Assembly: GCF_964199755.1 (NCBI RefSeq)
Contig: NC_133904.1
Coordinates: 62,001-126,000, forward strand
Direction of reading: 5' to 3'
Length of the DNA stretch: 64,000 nt
From: Larus michahellis
Lineage: Eukaryota > Chordata > Aves > Charadriiformes > Laridae
Made by a program: the position numbers and the translations under genes. Positions 52,301 to 56,064 of this stretch are shown here, in pieces. The notes beneath the pieces are model-generated. The model ran no database searches. It had not been told where the DNA came from and worked only from the letters and a program-made list of their open reading frames with translations. The first letter of the stretch is position 1, and the number at the start of each line of letters is the position of its first letter.

Positions 52301-54708
52301 AGGCTACACAAAATAATCCTTGTGCTCTTATAAGTATGCGTGTTAACACTCCTGATGGAAGACTTCTGGTCTGGCAGTGCGCTTCCAGAAAGACATGGAG
52401 CGAGTGGAGAGAACTCAGAACAATCCAGGGAAAAGTACTACAGATCTATTAAATGGGACCCACAGAAAAACACACACAAATTTGGTTTTCAGTCTAAGAG
52501 GAGATACATGAGAGGGAAATACACTGTTACAATTTAAATTTGTAAAAGGTTGCGGTGAAGCAGAAGAGAATAACTTGTTCTTCATGTCCATTGATAAGTA
52601 GTGAGGTAATATTGCACCAAGACATCTACAAGTTAGGTAACAGGGAGAACCCATCCTGTGCTAGGAATACTGCAGCACTAGAGCTACGGAGCCCTCGTCA
52701 CAAGAAGTCTTTAAGAATGTGTTAGATAAGCACATCAGGGGTCAGTTGTTTTGGTTTTTTGTTTGTTTGTTTTAAAATAAATTTATATAACCACTAAGAA
52801 ACACAGGTAAGCTGCATGCAAATTATTCCCTTTACCAAATATCACAAGTTCTTTTAAAGCACCAGCAGTTTCAAAACCACATGTTCTTACCTCTTTGCTT
52901 CCTCCAGATGACAAAGGTACTCATAGGCTACATTCTGGCGTCGTCTTTCATCCATTTCTTCTGCTGTTAATCTCTCATTATCCAAGACAGCTGCAAATAG
53001 CCAAACACATTCTCAGATTGTTGAAGATTAAATGTAAATGAACAGGCACACCAAAAAATCAGATCCAACCTTTCCCACAGGTTTTATTTGAAGAAAAGAA
53101 AGGACCAAATATATCTGTTCTTTACAAGCAACAGAGGAGACCCTGTTTCCTCATCCTTCCTTGTCACGTAAACTTGCCATCTTCCCTCTTTCTGATTTCT
53201 CAATTTGACTGTGATCCAACCTTTTTCATCTTCCCATTTCTTAGAAACAGTCCTTCATTTTCTTATTTTGTTCTAGCTTTGCCTTTCTGGTCCTCAGAAG
53301 CACATCAGTGACCACAAGTCACATTTGGGGTTGGAACCAGATGATCTTTAAGGTCCCTTACAACCTGAACCATTCTATGATTCTATGTCCCTCCATCTAT
53401 CCTCTGATTTTGGTAGTCAAAGATTAAGGAAGGACAACAATATACATGCACATTATATAATCCCTTCTGTATCTTTATAGTCCATCTCTAAAAAAGATGG
53501 AAATGCTACTCACAGCCTTTATCTGAAAGGAAATCGTTCAGATCCACAACCTGTGTGTCATCTTCAGATTAAGTTGAGGACCTACACAGGGTATGTGCTT
53601 AAATCTTCCAGATTCTGTGTGTTTAAAGCCTCGGTGATAAAGCCCGCTCTTTCCACTCTTGCAGCTAAATACCTCATTCACCCTCTCGGGTCAAAAAAAA
53701 AAAAAAAAAAAAAAAAACCAACCAACCAGAAAACCCCACAATTTTTTAGGTTTTATGGACCAATCTGACAAATAGGAAATGTGTCATACCATTATTAATC
53801 GACAGTTACCTTAACTTACACCTAAAATGCCTTCAACAAATACATGCAAGGGACGAGATATCAACTGCAGCACTTGGGATCAAACCGCACGGGGTCTCTT
53901 CGACAGCGGTCCAATACCGCAAAAGCATCTTTCCGATTACTCCAATTCCACCCAAAGTTACAAGAGCCAAAAACTGTCCCCAACCACAGGGTAACGCCCA
54001 CCGGTAAGGGAAATCCCCCTGCTCTCCCCTCCCGACTCCCCCGCTCAATGCTTCCTTCTCCCGGCCGAGCACGGAGCGCTCCCGCCGCGCTCCACCTGCC
54101 GCCCGCCCCGCCTTGGCTCCTGCTCGACGGCACAGGCGCGCCCGTCTCCCGGACACCCGAACCGCGGCCTCCCCCGACGCCGTTTCGCCCGGTAAGTCAG
54201 GTGTCGCTGCCGAAACAGGCGGGGGGAAGGCAGCGGGGACGGCCTCGGCCCCGCGCCCCCTCCCCGCGGCGGACATCTTGGGCGTGACGCGGAGCCCGCC
54301 GGCGGGAGAGCCGACGGGAGAGCCGACGGACGCCCCCGCGCTGCCCCCCCACCGCGTTCTCCCGCGCTCTTCCCGAGAGCCCGGGGAGGGACGATGAGCT
54401 CGGACGAGCTCCCGCGCCCCACGGCGCACCCCCCGCGGGAGGAGCAGCGGGCCGCGCCCCGGGGTTGCCGGGGCCCAGCGCGCCCGCAGGCCGGCCCCAC
54501 AGCCAAGGCCCCGTGGCCGCCCCTGCGGCGCCCCAGCCTCCGCTCCCAGCACCGTTCCCGGAGGGAACAGACGGCGCGGGCCGGGCGGGGCGTCGCCAGG
54601 CAGGTCGTCGCTCGGCGGCCGCGCGGATCCCCGTGCGCCCCAGTACTCACAGCCATAGTGGGGCCGGGACATGGCCAGCCCGTCCACCTCCTCCGCCGCC
54701 GCCGCCAT
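742..54708 (-). CDS. IQGAP1: IQGAP1, Ras GTPase-activating-like scaffold protein (coding exons 1-28 of a longer gene, 3' end outside window)
   Basis: Multi-exon gene; 28 coding exons placed by protein similarity and GT-AG junctions add up to 3564 nt, exactly 1188 open codons. Mammalian IQGAP1 has about 1657 residues, so roughly 470 residues lie left of position 742. Domains by residue: calponin-homology (about 40-160, actin binding), six IQGAP repeats (about 215-680), WW (about 682-715), four IQ motifs (about 742-861, calmodulin and myosin light chain binding), coiled and linker part (862-1000), and the beginning of the GAP-related domain (from about 1000). In this family that domain binds active Cdc42/Rac1 but is not a working GAP. 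Role: cytoplasmic and cortical scaffold for actin, Rho GTPases, MAPK and adhesion. Start at 54708 follows a good Kozak context in a CpG island and the N-terminus (VDGL, RPHYG) matches the family. IQGAP2 and IQGAP3 are less likely because the match to IQGAP1 is near identity in many exons. Confidence 0.97.
919..1059 (-). CDS. IQGAP1: IQGAP1 coding exon 27 (residues 1113-1159, GAP-related domain)
   Basis: Encodes [40 protein letters not shown] and SSVDKI. 141 nt, entered and left in phase 2. Acceptor CAAATAG, donor GTGAGT. Confidence 0.97.
1287..1332. repeat. Poly-T run of 46 bases in intron 26
   Basis: Uninterrupted T homopolymer, seen as poly-A on the IQGAP1 sense strand. Could be a retroposed tail or a slipped mononucleotide tract; no recognisable element is attached. 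Its exact length is doubtful in any assembly. Confidence 0.95.
1984..2469 (+). mobile_element. Solo LTR of an avian ERVL-like endogenous retrovirus (copy 1, intron 26)
   Basis: Begins TGTCCTGGTTTC and ends TTAAACCACGACA, the termini I associate with a common neoavian ERVL-type LTR. The flanks GTTGG (1979-1983) and GCTGG (2470-2474) look like a 5-bp target duplication with one change. Inside, the expected TATA box is decayed (TAGATAAA, 2185-2192) and an ATTAAA polyadenylation signal is at 2323-2328. There is no internal gag or pol sequence, so this is a recombined solo LTR, antisense to IQGAP1. Family name not certain. Confidence 0.85.
2854..3078 (-). CDS. IQGAP1: IQGAP1 coding exon 26 (residues 1038-1112, GAP-related domain)
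   Basis: Encodes [38 protein letters not shown] and [15 protein letters not shown]. In this family the catalytic arginine finger of RasGAPs is replaced in this region (TGNPT), which is why IQGAP stabilises rather than hydrolyses GTP on its targets. 225 nt, acceptor CTTCAG, donor GTATGG. Confidence 0.97.
4240..4403 (-). CDS. IQGAP1: IQGAP1 coding exon 25 (residues 984-1037, start of GAP-related domain)
   Basis: Encodes [36 protein letters not shown] and [16 protein letters not shown]. 164 nt. Acceptor TTGTAG; donor GTACGT with a second GT four bases further on. Opens the GAP-related domain that binds active Rac1/Cdc42. Confidence 0.97.
4546..4701 (-). CDS. IQGAP1: IQGAP1 coding exon 24 (residues 932-983)
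   Basis: Encodes [37 protein letters not shown] and [14 protein letters not shown]. 156 nt, phase 0 both ends. Acceptor TTCCAG, donor GTAAGC. Confidence 0.98.
5718..5926 (-). CDS. IQGAP1: IQGAP1 coding exon 23 (residues 862-931)
   Basis: Encodes [39 protein letters not shown] and [17 protein letters not shown]. Helical linker between the IQ motifs and the GAP-related domain. 209 nt. Acceptor TTTTTAG, donor GTAGGA. Confidence 0.98.
6362..6431 (-). CDS. IQGAP1: IQGAP1 coding exon 22 (residues 839-861, fourth IQ motif)
   Basis: Encodes [20 protein letters not shown] then KTL. 70 nt, ends in phase 1. Acceptor TCCTAG, donor GTAAGT. Confidence 0.96.
6543..6614 (-). CDS. IQGAP1: IQGAP1 coding exon 21 (residues 815-838, third IQ motif)
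   Basis: Encodes [20 protein letters not shown] then FRNH. 72 nt, phase 0 both ends, so exons 20 and 21 could each be skipped without a frameshift. Acceptor CTATAG, donor GTAAGA. Confidence 0.96.
6713..6796 (-). CDS. IQGAP1: IQGAP1 coding exon 20 (residues 787-814, second IQ motif)
   Basis: Encodes [20 protein letters not shown] then AQKDQVVK. Core RGYKQRKAY of IQ motif 2, a calmodulin-binding helix. 84 nt, phase 0 both ends. Acceptor TTTTCAG, donor GTAGTG. Confidence 0.97.
7240..7299. repeat. T/G-rich low-complexity tract in intron 19
   Basis: Runs of TTTTTG units leading into two long T runs. Simple-sequence DNA with no coding meaning, although it opens reading frames rich in Phe or Lys on both strands. 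Confidence 0.85.
7933..8103 (-). CDS. IQGAP1: IQGAP1 coding exon 19 (residues 730-786, first IQ motif)
   Basis: Encodes [20 protein letters not shown], then [14 protein letters not shown] (IQ motif 1, core RGYLVR) and [13 protein letters not shown]. 171 nt, phase 0 both ends. Acceptor ATTCAG, donor GTAATG. Confidence 0.97.
8452..8594 (-). CDS. IQGAP1: IQGAP1 coding exon 18 (residues 682-729, WW domain)
   Basis: Encodes [28 protein letters not shown] and QLSREEIQ: the WW domain with its W, the Y-H-Y-Y block and the closing W..P. In mammals this domain is linked to ERK binding. 143 nt, acceptor CTCTTAG, donor GTAAGG. Confidence 0.97.
8952..9119 (-). CDS. IQGAP1: IQGAP1 coding exon 17 (residues 626-681, IQGAP repeat 6)
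   Basis: Encodes [36 protein letters not shown] and [17 protein letters not shown]. The acceptor placed here is ATCAAAG at 9120-9121, which completes a Phe codon (family: F-A-L-G-I). A stronger-looking CTTAG 10 nt downstream would give a TGA at the junction. 168 nt, donor GTGAGC. Confidence 0.88.
9982..10042. repeat. T-tract, TTC repeat and C-tract in intron 16
   Basis: About twenty T, then CTTCTTCTTC, then about fourteen C in a row. A polypyrimidine low-complexity tract on the plus strand (polypurine on the gene's sense strand), prone to length error. Confidence 0.9.
10729..10819 (-). CDS. IQGAP1: IQGAP1 coding exon 16 (residues 596-625)
   Basis: Encodes [20 protein letters not shown] then [10 protein letters not shown], ending with the first T of a Phe codon. 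91 nt, the same length and incoming phase as exon 9. Acceptor CTTCAG, donor GTAAGT. Confidence 0.96.
10820..13561 (-). other. IQGAP1 intron 15
   Basis: About 2.7 kb, mainly unique AT-rich sequence with several A-tracts (around 12590, 12710 and 12790). I found no exon, RNA gene or clear mobile element. Confidence 0.8.
13562..13725 (-). CDS. IQGAP1: IQGAP1 coding exon 15 (residues 541-595, IQGAP repeat 5)
   Basis: Encodes [38 protein letters not shown] and [16 protein letters not shown]. 164 nt, phase 1 in, phase 0 out. Acceptor CCCTAG, donor GTGAGT. Confidence 0.98.
13726..17320 (-). other. IQGAP1 intron 14
   Basis: About 3.6 kb of AT-rich sequence. Holds one decayed CR1 tail near 14380 and short A-tracts; nothing else recognised. 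Confidence 0.8.
14378..14440 (-). mobile_element. Decayed CR1 LINE 3' fragment
   Basis: TTAGGTTGAGATGGACCTTG resembles the CR1 tail segment (GTTGGAAGGGACCTT..) seen in cleaner copies elsewhere in the window. Short and diverged, in intron 14. Confidence 0.55.
17321..17445 (-). CDS. IQGAP1: IQGAP1 coding exon 14 (residues 499-540)
   Basis: Encodes [20 protein letters not shown] then [20 protein letters not shown]. 125 nt. Acceptor CGACAG, donor GTAAGT. Confidence 0.97.
17951..18111 (-). CDS. IQGAP1: IQGAP1 coding exon 13 (residues 446-498, IQGAP repeat 4)
   Basis: Encodes [39 protein letters not shown] and [13 protein letters not shown]. 161 nt, phase 0 in, phase 2 out. Acceptor GTGCAG, donor GTGGAT. 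Confidence 0.97.
18475..18638 (-). CDS. IQGAP1: IQGAP1 coding exon 12 (residues 391-445, IQGAP repeat 3)
   Basis: Encodes [34 protein letters not shown] and [15 protein letters not shown]. 164 nt, phase 1 in, phase 0 out. Acceptor TTCTAG, donor GTAAGT. Confidence 0.97.
19758..19842 (-). CDS. IQGAP1: IQGAP1 coding exon 11 (residues 363-390)
   Basis: Encodes [20 protein letters not shown] then IAAQQYQR. 85 nt. Acceptor CTCAG, donor GTAAGG. The Arg codon is split A|GG with exon 12, confirming the junction. Confidence 0.95.
20479..20642 (-). CDS. IQGAP1: IQGAP1 coding exon 10 (residues 308-362, IQGAP repeat 2)
   Basis: Encodes [39 protein letters not shown] and SDRQQKQE. 164 nt, phase 1 in, phase 0 out. 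Acceptor TTGCTAG, donor GTATGG. Confidence 0.96.
21115..21205 (-). CDS. IQGAP1: IQGAP1 coding exon 9 (residues 278-307)
   Basis: Encodes [20 protein letters not shown] then [10 protein letters not shown]. 91 nt, starts in phase 0. The acceptor used here (CTTCAG) gives I-A-S before ENSERE; as I recall the mammalian protein has a single T there, so two extra residues are predicted. The donor GTAGGT is a tandem GTAGGTAT site. Confidence 0.9.
21872..22050 (-). CDS. IQGAP1: IQGAP1 coding exon 8 (residues 218-277, IQGAP repeat 1)
   Basis: Encodes [20 protein letters not shown] and later [20 protein letters not shown]. One full IQGAP repeat in one 179-nt exon, entered in phase 1 and left in phase 0. 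Acceptor TTTTCAG, donor GTAGAT. Confidence 0.96.
22457..22570 (-). CDS. IQGAP1: IQGAP1 coding exon 7 (residues 180-217)
   Basis: Encodes [20 protein letters not shown] then [18 protein letters not shown]. 114 nt, acceptor TTTCAG, donor GTAAGG, phase 1 out. Link between the CH domain and the first IQGAP repeat. Confidence 0.97.
23598..23624. repeat. Double T-tract beside the exon 6 donor
   Basis: Two T runs separated by AC, lying immediately next to the exon 6 splice donor. On the sense strand the intron begins GTAAAA followed by an A run, a second GT, and another A run. Confidence 0.9.
23627..23694 (-). CDS. IQGAP1: IQGAP1 coding exon 6 (residues 157-179, end of CH domain)
   Basis: Encodes [20 protein letters not shown] then FT. 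68 nt. Acceptor TTCTAG. The donor is GTAAAA, lacking the usual G at +5, and runs straight into two A-tracts (minus-strand view), so it looks weak. Confidence 0.96.
23695..26471 (-). other. IQGAP1 intron 5
   Basis: About 2.8 kb. Contains a diverged CR1 fragment near its left end (about 23893-24430) and a short A-tract near 25110. The rest is unique AT-rich sequence. Confidence 0.8.
23893..24430 (-). mobile_element. CR1 LINE 3' fragment (diverged)
   Basis: In minus orientation, shares with other copies the CR1 3' signature: AATTACAGAATGTCTGAGG tail, then CTCTGGGCAACTTGTGCCA and CTTCTCTTCTCCAGGCTGAA. 5'-truncated as usual for CR1. Lies in intron 5. Confidence 0.85.
26472..26548 (-). CDS. IQGAP1: IQGAP1 coding exon 5 (residues 132-156, CH domain)
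   Basis: Encodes [20 protein letters not shown] then CIHALS. 77 nt, acceptor CTTTAG, donor GTAAGG, ends in phase 2. Matches the IQGAP1 CH domain almost residue for residue. Confidence 0.97.
26701..26736. repeat. Tandem duplication of an 18-bp unit
   Basis: CTACTTGAAGTGCCAATC is present twice, head to tail and identical, in intron 4. A small recent local duplication. Confidence 0.9.
26838..26889 (-). mobile_element. Old CR1 3' tail, interrupted or abutted by a younger CR1
   Basis: TTTGGGTTGGAAGAGAACTT and AGTTCAACTCCCCTGCATTA resemble a CR1 3' end and sit directly before the tail of the next CR1 copy, in the same orientation. Confidence 0.65.
26890..27893 (-). mobile_element. CR1 LINE, 5'-truncated, about 1 kb, with 3' part of reverse transcriptase
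   Basis: Minus orientation. The 3' tail (ACAGAATCACAGAATGGTTC on the plus strand) is at 26890. A 245-codon frame (27156-27893) retains the reverse-transcriptase end with the catalytic FADD motif in [12 protein letters not shown], and then HLEYCIQLW. 5' part missing. A 15-bp sequence (GGTCCCAGTACTGAC) is repeated near its upstream end at about 27840-27876. Inactive. Confidence 0.92.
27894..28160 (-). mobile_element. Second CR1 LINE piece, head-to-tail with the first, missing both ends
   Basis: Encodes [20 protein letters not shown] and [17 protein letters not shown], the same part of reverse transcriptase that the neighbouring copy also carries, so it is a separate insertion. FADD is changed to FADN. 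It belongs to the same subfamily as the copy at 33517-34030, with 67 bp identical (27990-28056). Confidence 0.88.
29382..29963 (+). mobile_element. Solo LTR of the same ERVL-like family (copy 2, intron 4) with perfect target duplication
   Basis: LTR proper is 29387-29958, from TGTCATGGTTTC to TTAAACCACGACG, flanked by identical 5-bp repeats CACAT at 29382-29386 and 29959-29963. It carries an intact TATATAAA box (29638-29645) and GGGACAGCTGACCCCAACTG, typical of this LTR. I do not see the ATTAAA signal found in copy 1. No internal viral genes. It lies antisense in IQGAP1 intron 4. Confidence 0.9.
30144..30221 (-). CDS. IQGAP1: IQGAP1 coding exon 4 (residues 106-131, CH domain)
   Basis: Encodes [20 protein letters not shown] then EIGLPK, 78 nt in phase 0. 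Acceptor TTTCAG, donor GTAATT. The N-V-I-Q-W stretch is the conserved CH core. Together with exon 3 it is bracketed by inverted CR1 copies (see findings). Confidence 0.97.
30593..30749 (-). CDS. IQGAP1: IQGAP1 coding exon 3 (residues 53-105, CH domain)
   Basis: Encodes [20 protein letters not shown], then [14 protein letters not shown] and [10 protein letters not shown]. This is the first helical half of the calponin-homology domain that binds F-actin. Acceptor CTTCCAG, donor GTGAGA, 157 nt, ends on a codon boundary. Confidence 0.98.
33517..34030 (+). mobile_element. CR1 LINE piece in plus orientation (reverse transcriptase middle part)
   Basis: Encodes [19 protein letters not shown] and [14 protein letters not shown], then after a frameshift [20 protein letters not shown] and [21 protein letters not shown] is degraded to FAHN and both ends are missing. 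Opposite in orientation to the closely related piece at 27894-28160, with exons 3 and 4 of IQGAP1 between them. Confidence 0.9.
35505..35955 (-). mobile_element. CR1 LINE 3' fragment
   Basis: Minus orientation: tail CACAGAATCACAGAACAGCC, then AAGTTGGAAAGGACCTCGAA and further in CTTCTCTTCTCCAAGGTGAA. About 450 bp, in intron 2. Confidence 0.88.
37235..37305 (-). mobile_element. Possible short CR1 tail
   Basis: ACTGAATCTCTGAGGCTGG followed by AAGGGACCTCTTGAGATCTG resembles a decayed CR1 3' end. Short, so uncertain. Confidence 0.5.
39234..39281 (-). mobile_element. Short CR1 3' tail
   Basis: ACAGAATCACAGAATGGTTA then GAGTTGGAAGGGACCGTAAA: a clean but very short CR1 tail in intron 2, extreme 5' truncation. 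Confidence 0.8.
40325..40523 (+). mobile_element. CR1 LINE 3' end, plus orientation
   Basis: CATCCCTGGAGGTATTTAAA, then GGTTGGACTAGATGATCTGA and the end AATTCTATGATTC. About 200 bp, in intron 2. Confidence 0.85.
43977..44000. repeat. TTGG tetranucleotide repeat
   Basis: About six TTGG units followed by a T run and a C run. Microsatellite in intron 2. Confidence 0.9.
50881..51120 (-). mobile_element. CR1 LINE 3' fragment
   Basis: Minus orientation: AGAATCAGAGAATCAATAG tail, AGACCAGGCTGCTCAGAGCC and CCAGGGATGGGGCATCCACC. Near the 5' end of intron 2. Confidence 0.88.
52891..52990 (-). CDS. IQGAP1: IQGAP1 coding exon 2 (to residue 52)
   Basis: Encodes [19 protein letters not shown] and then the [14 protein letters not shown] stretch, the start of the calponin-homology region. 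Acceptor TTTGCAG and donor GTAAGA fit. 100 nt, leaves phase 2. Separated from exon 3 by the 22-kb intron 2. Confidence 0.97.
53318..53388 (+). mobile_element. Short CR1 3' end, plus orientation
   Basis: AGATGATCTTTAAGGTCCCT and the terminal repeat ATTCTATGATTCTATG, the short microsatellite typical of a CR1 3' end. In intron 1, antisense to IQGAP1. Confidence 0.85.
53693..53717. repeat. Poly-A run of 25 bases
   Basis: Homopolymer in intron 1 followed by an AACC repeat. Not attached to a recognised retroposon. Confidence 0.9.
54651..54708 (-). CDS. IQGAP1: IQGAP1 coding exon 1 (residues 1-19 plus one base)
   Basis: ATG at 54708 on the minus strand begins an alanine-rich start followed by [14 protein letters not shown], the IQGAP1 N-terminus. 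Donor is GTGAGT directly below 54651. The ATG has G at -3 and G at +4. 58 nt, ends in phase 1 (T of the Ser codon). Confidence 0.95.
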
Positions 54709-54930
54709 GGCGCTGCGCTGGGCCGGGTCCGGCCGGGAGCTGGGCGCGGGCGCGGCTGTTCCTCTTCCTGCCGCACCGGGTGTGGCGGGGGAGGAGCCGC
54801 CGCTCCGCGCTCGCTCCCTCTCCCCGCCCTGGCCGCACCCTGGCCGCCTCCGTCACCTTCGCCCGCTGCTGGAGCGGGGCGATCGCTTGCGTCACCCGGC
54901 CCTGCCCGCCGCCTTTCGCCCGGGCCCGAC
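54709..54930 (-). promoter_or_regulatory. Probable IQGAP1 5' UTR and core promoter
   Basis: Region directly upstream of the ATG. Contains several GC boxes and TTGCGTCA at 54887-54894, a mixed C/EBP-CRE type site (TGACGCAA on the gene's strand). The transcription start cannot be fixed from sequence. Confidence 0.6.
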
Positions 54931-55299
54931 CGCCCTGCCCCGCGCAGGTCGCTGTGTCCCGCCCGAGGCCCCCTCAGAGAGCCCCCGCCCTGGCCCTGGC
55001 CTTTCCTGTCACCCATCCCTGTTCTGGTCTACGCTCTGCCAGCCCAGTTGCGTGGGACGCAGCCCACGTCAGCCCAGCCATGACCCTACGTCTCCCCCCA
55101 GCCCTTACAGCCCCCCCGGGCCGGGCCGCAGCGTACGGCGCAGCCAGGTCAGCTCGGCCCGGGCAGCCCGGCCTCTCCTCATTCCCTGCTGGGCCAGCCC
55201 AGCCGGACCCCTCTCCTCCGGCCAGGCTTCCTGCTGCCTCAGCCATCAGCTCTCCTGGGCAGCAACACCCGGCCGCGCTGGCCGCAGTTGTGCCCGTCC

Positions 55300-55640
55300 A
55301 TCTAAACAACTCTGCTGACCACACCATGGGAACTCATCTGAAGTGTCAGCCACCGTTCGAAGCAGGGCGGCCCGCAACAACAGCGACCATCAACAGCACT
55401 GACAGAGGAGGTAATCATGCCCTGGACGTTCCCTTCCCCTCAGTGCTCATCTGTTACTATTGCTTTGCCCAGTTCAAGAGTCAAAACACTGAAGATGCCG
55501 CCGTCTGTCCATTTTAATTAGTCCCTTGAATTTCGCTGACAGGGCATAAGGTTACTACTTAAGCAGAAATTAAGTAATTTGGTAGACCAATATCCTCTAT
55601 TAGGAAAAGCATCACCAGCAGGTAAGGGAGGGGATCCTTC
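55300..55640. other. Intergenic sequence, edge of CpG island
   Basis: Falls from GC-rich to average composition. An open frame runs through (to 55517) but has no recognisable domain. Confidence 0.6.
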
Positions 55641-55644
55641 CCCT

Positions 55645-56062
55645 CTCCCCAGTGCTGGTGAAACCACATCTCAAGTACTGGGTCCAGTTGCAGCTTCCCC
55701 AGTACAAGGAAGACATGGACACAATGGAACAAGTTCAGTGAAGCACTGAGAAACTCATCAAGCGCTTGGAGCATCTGAGGTAGGAGGAAAGGCTGAGAGA
55801 GGACAGGACAAGAAGCAATGGGCAATGGACTGAAATTCACGAACATCTACTTAAACATAAGAAGAAACATTTTTGCTCTGAGGGTGGTCAAAGACTGGAA
55901 CAGGTCCCCCAGAGAAGTTGCAGAGTCTCCATCCTTGGAGGTGCTTCAAACCTAACTAGACAGAGTCCTGGACAACCCACTCTAGTTCACCCTGCGTTGA
56001 GGAAGTGAAGCTGGACTAGAGACTTCGAGAGGTCCCTTCCAACCTCAGTGATTTTGCAAGTC
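55645..56062 (+). mobile_element. CR1 LINE 3' fragment, plus orientation
   Basis: CCACATCTCAAGTACTGGGT (CR1 'YW..LEYC' region), GAGGGTGGTCAAAGACTGGA, and GAGGTCCCTTCCAACCTCAG near the 3' end. Intergenic, about 420 bp, diverged. Confidence 0.85.
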
Positions 56063-56064
56063 CT

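Larger units (their letters stand above)
30750..52890 (-). other. IQGAP1 intron 2 (22 kb)
   Basis: Longest intron of the window. Contains CR1 pieces at about 33517, 35505, 37235, 39234, 40325 and 50881, a TTGG repeat near 43980, and many short A-tracts. I saw no exon, RNA gene or further LTR. Long first introns often hold enhancers, but I cannot point to one from sequence alone. Confidence 0.8.
52991..54650 (-). other. IQGAP1 intron 1
   Basis: 1.66 kb. Its 5' part is in the CpG island; the remainder is AT-rich with a CR1 tail and a 25-base A run (53693-53717) followed by CCAACCAACC. Confidence 0.9.
54030..55290. promoter_or_regulatory. CpG island spanning the IQGAP1 start
   Basis: Abrupt change from AT-rich intron to dense C/G with many CpG, covering IQGAP1 exon 1, the beginning of intron 1 and about 600 bp upstream. 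No TATA box is apparent near the likely start, as expected of a CpG-island promoter. The limits are by eye. Confidence 0.88.

Noticed and set aside
54045..55016. Open reading frame of 323 codons on the minus strand in the CpG island
   Set aside because: Overlaps IQGAP1 exon 1 in another frame; composed of Arg, Gly, Pro and Ala as expected of any GC-rich DNA; no domain.
54465..55517. Open reading frame of 350 codons on the plus strand upstream of IQGAP1
   Set aside because: GC-island artefact with low-complexity composition. A divergent non-coding transcript is possible, but nothing supports a protein.
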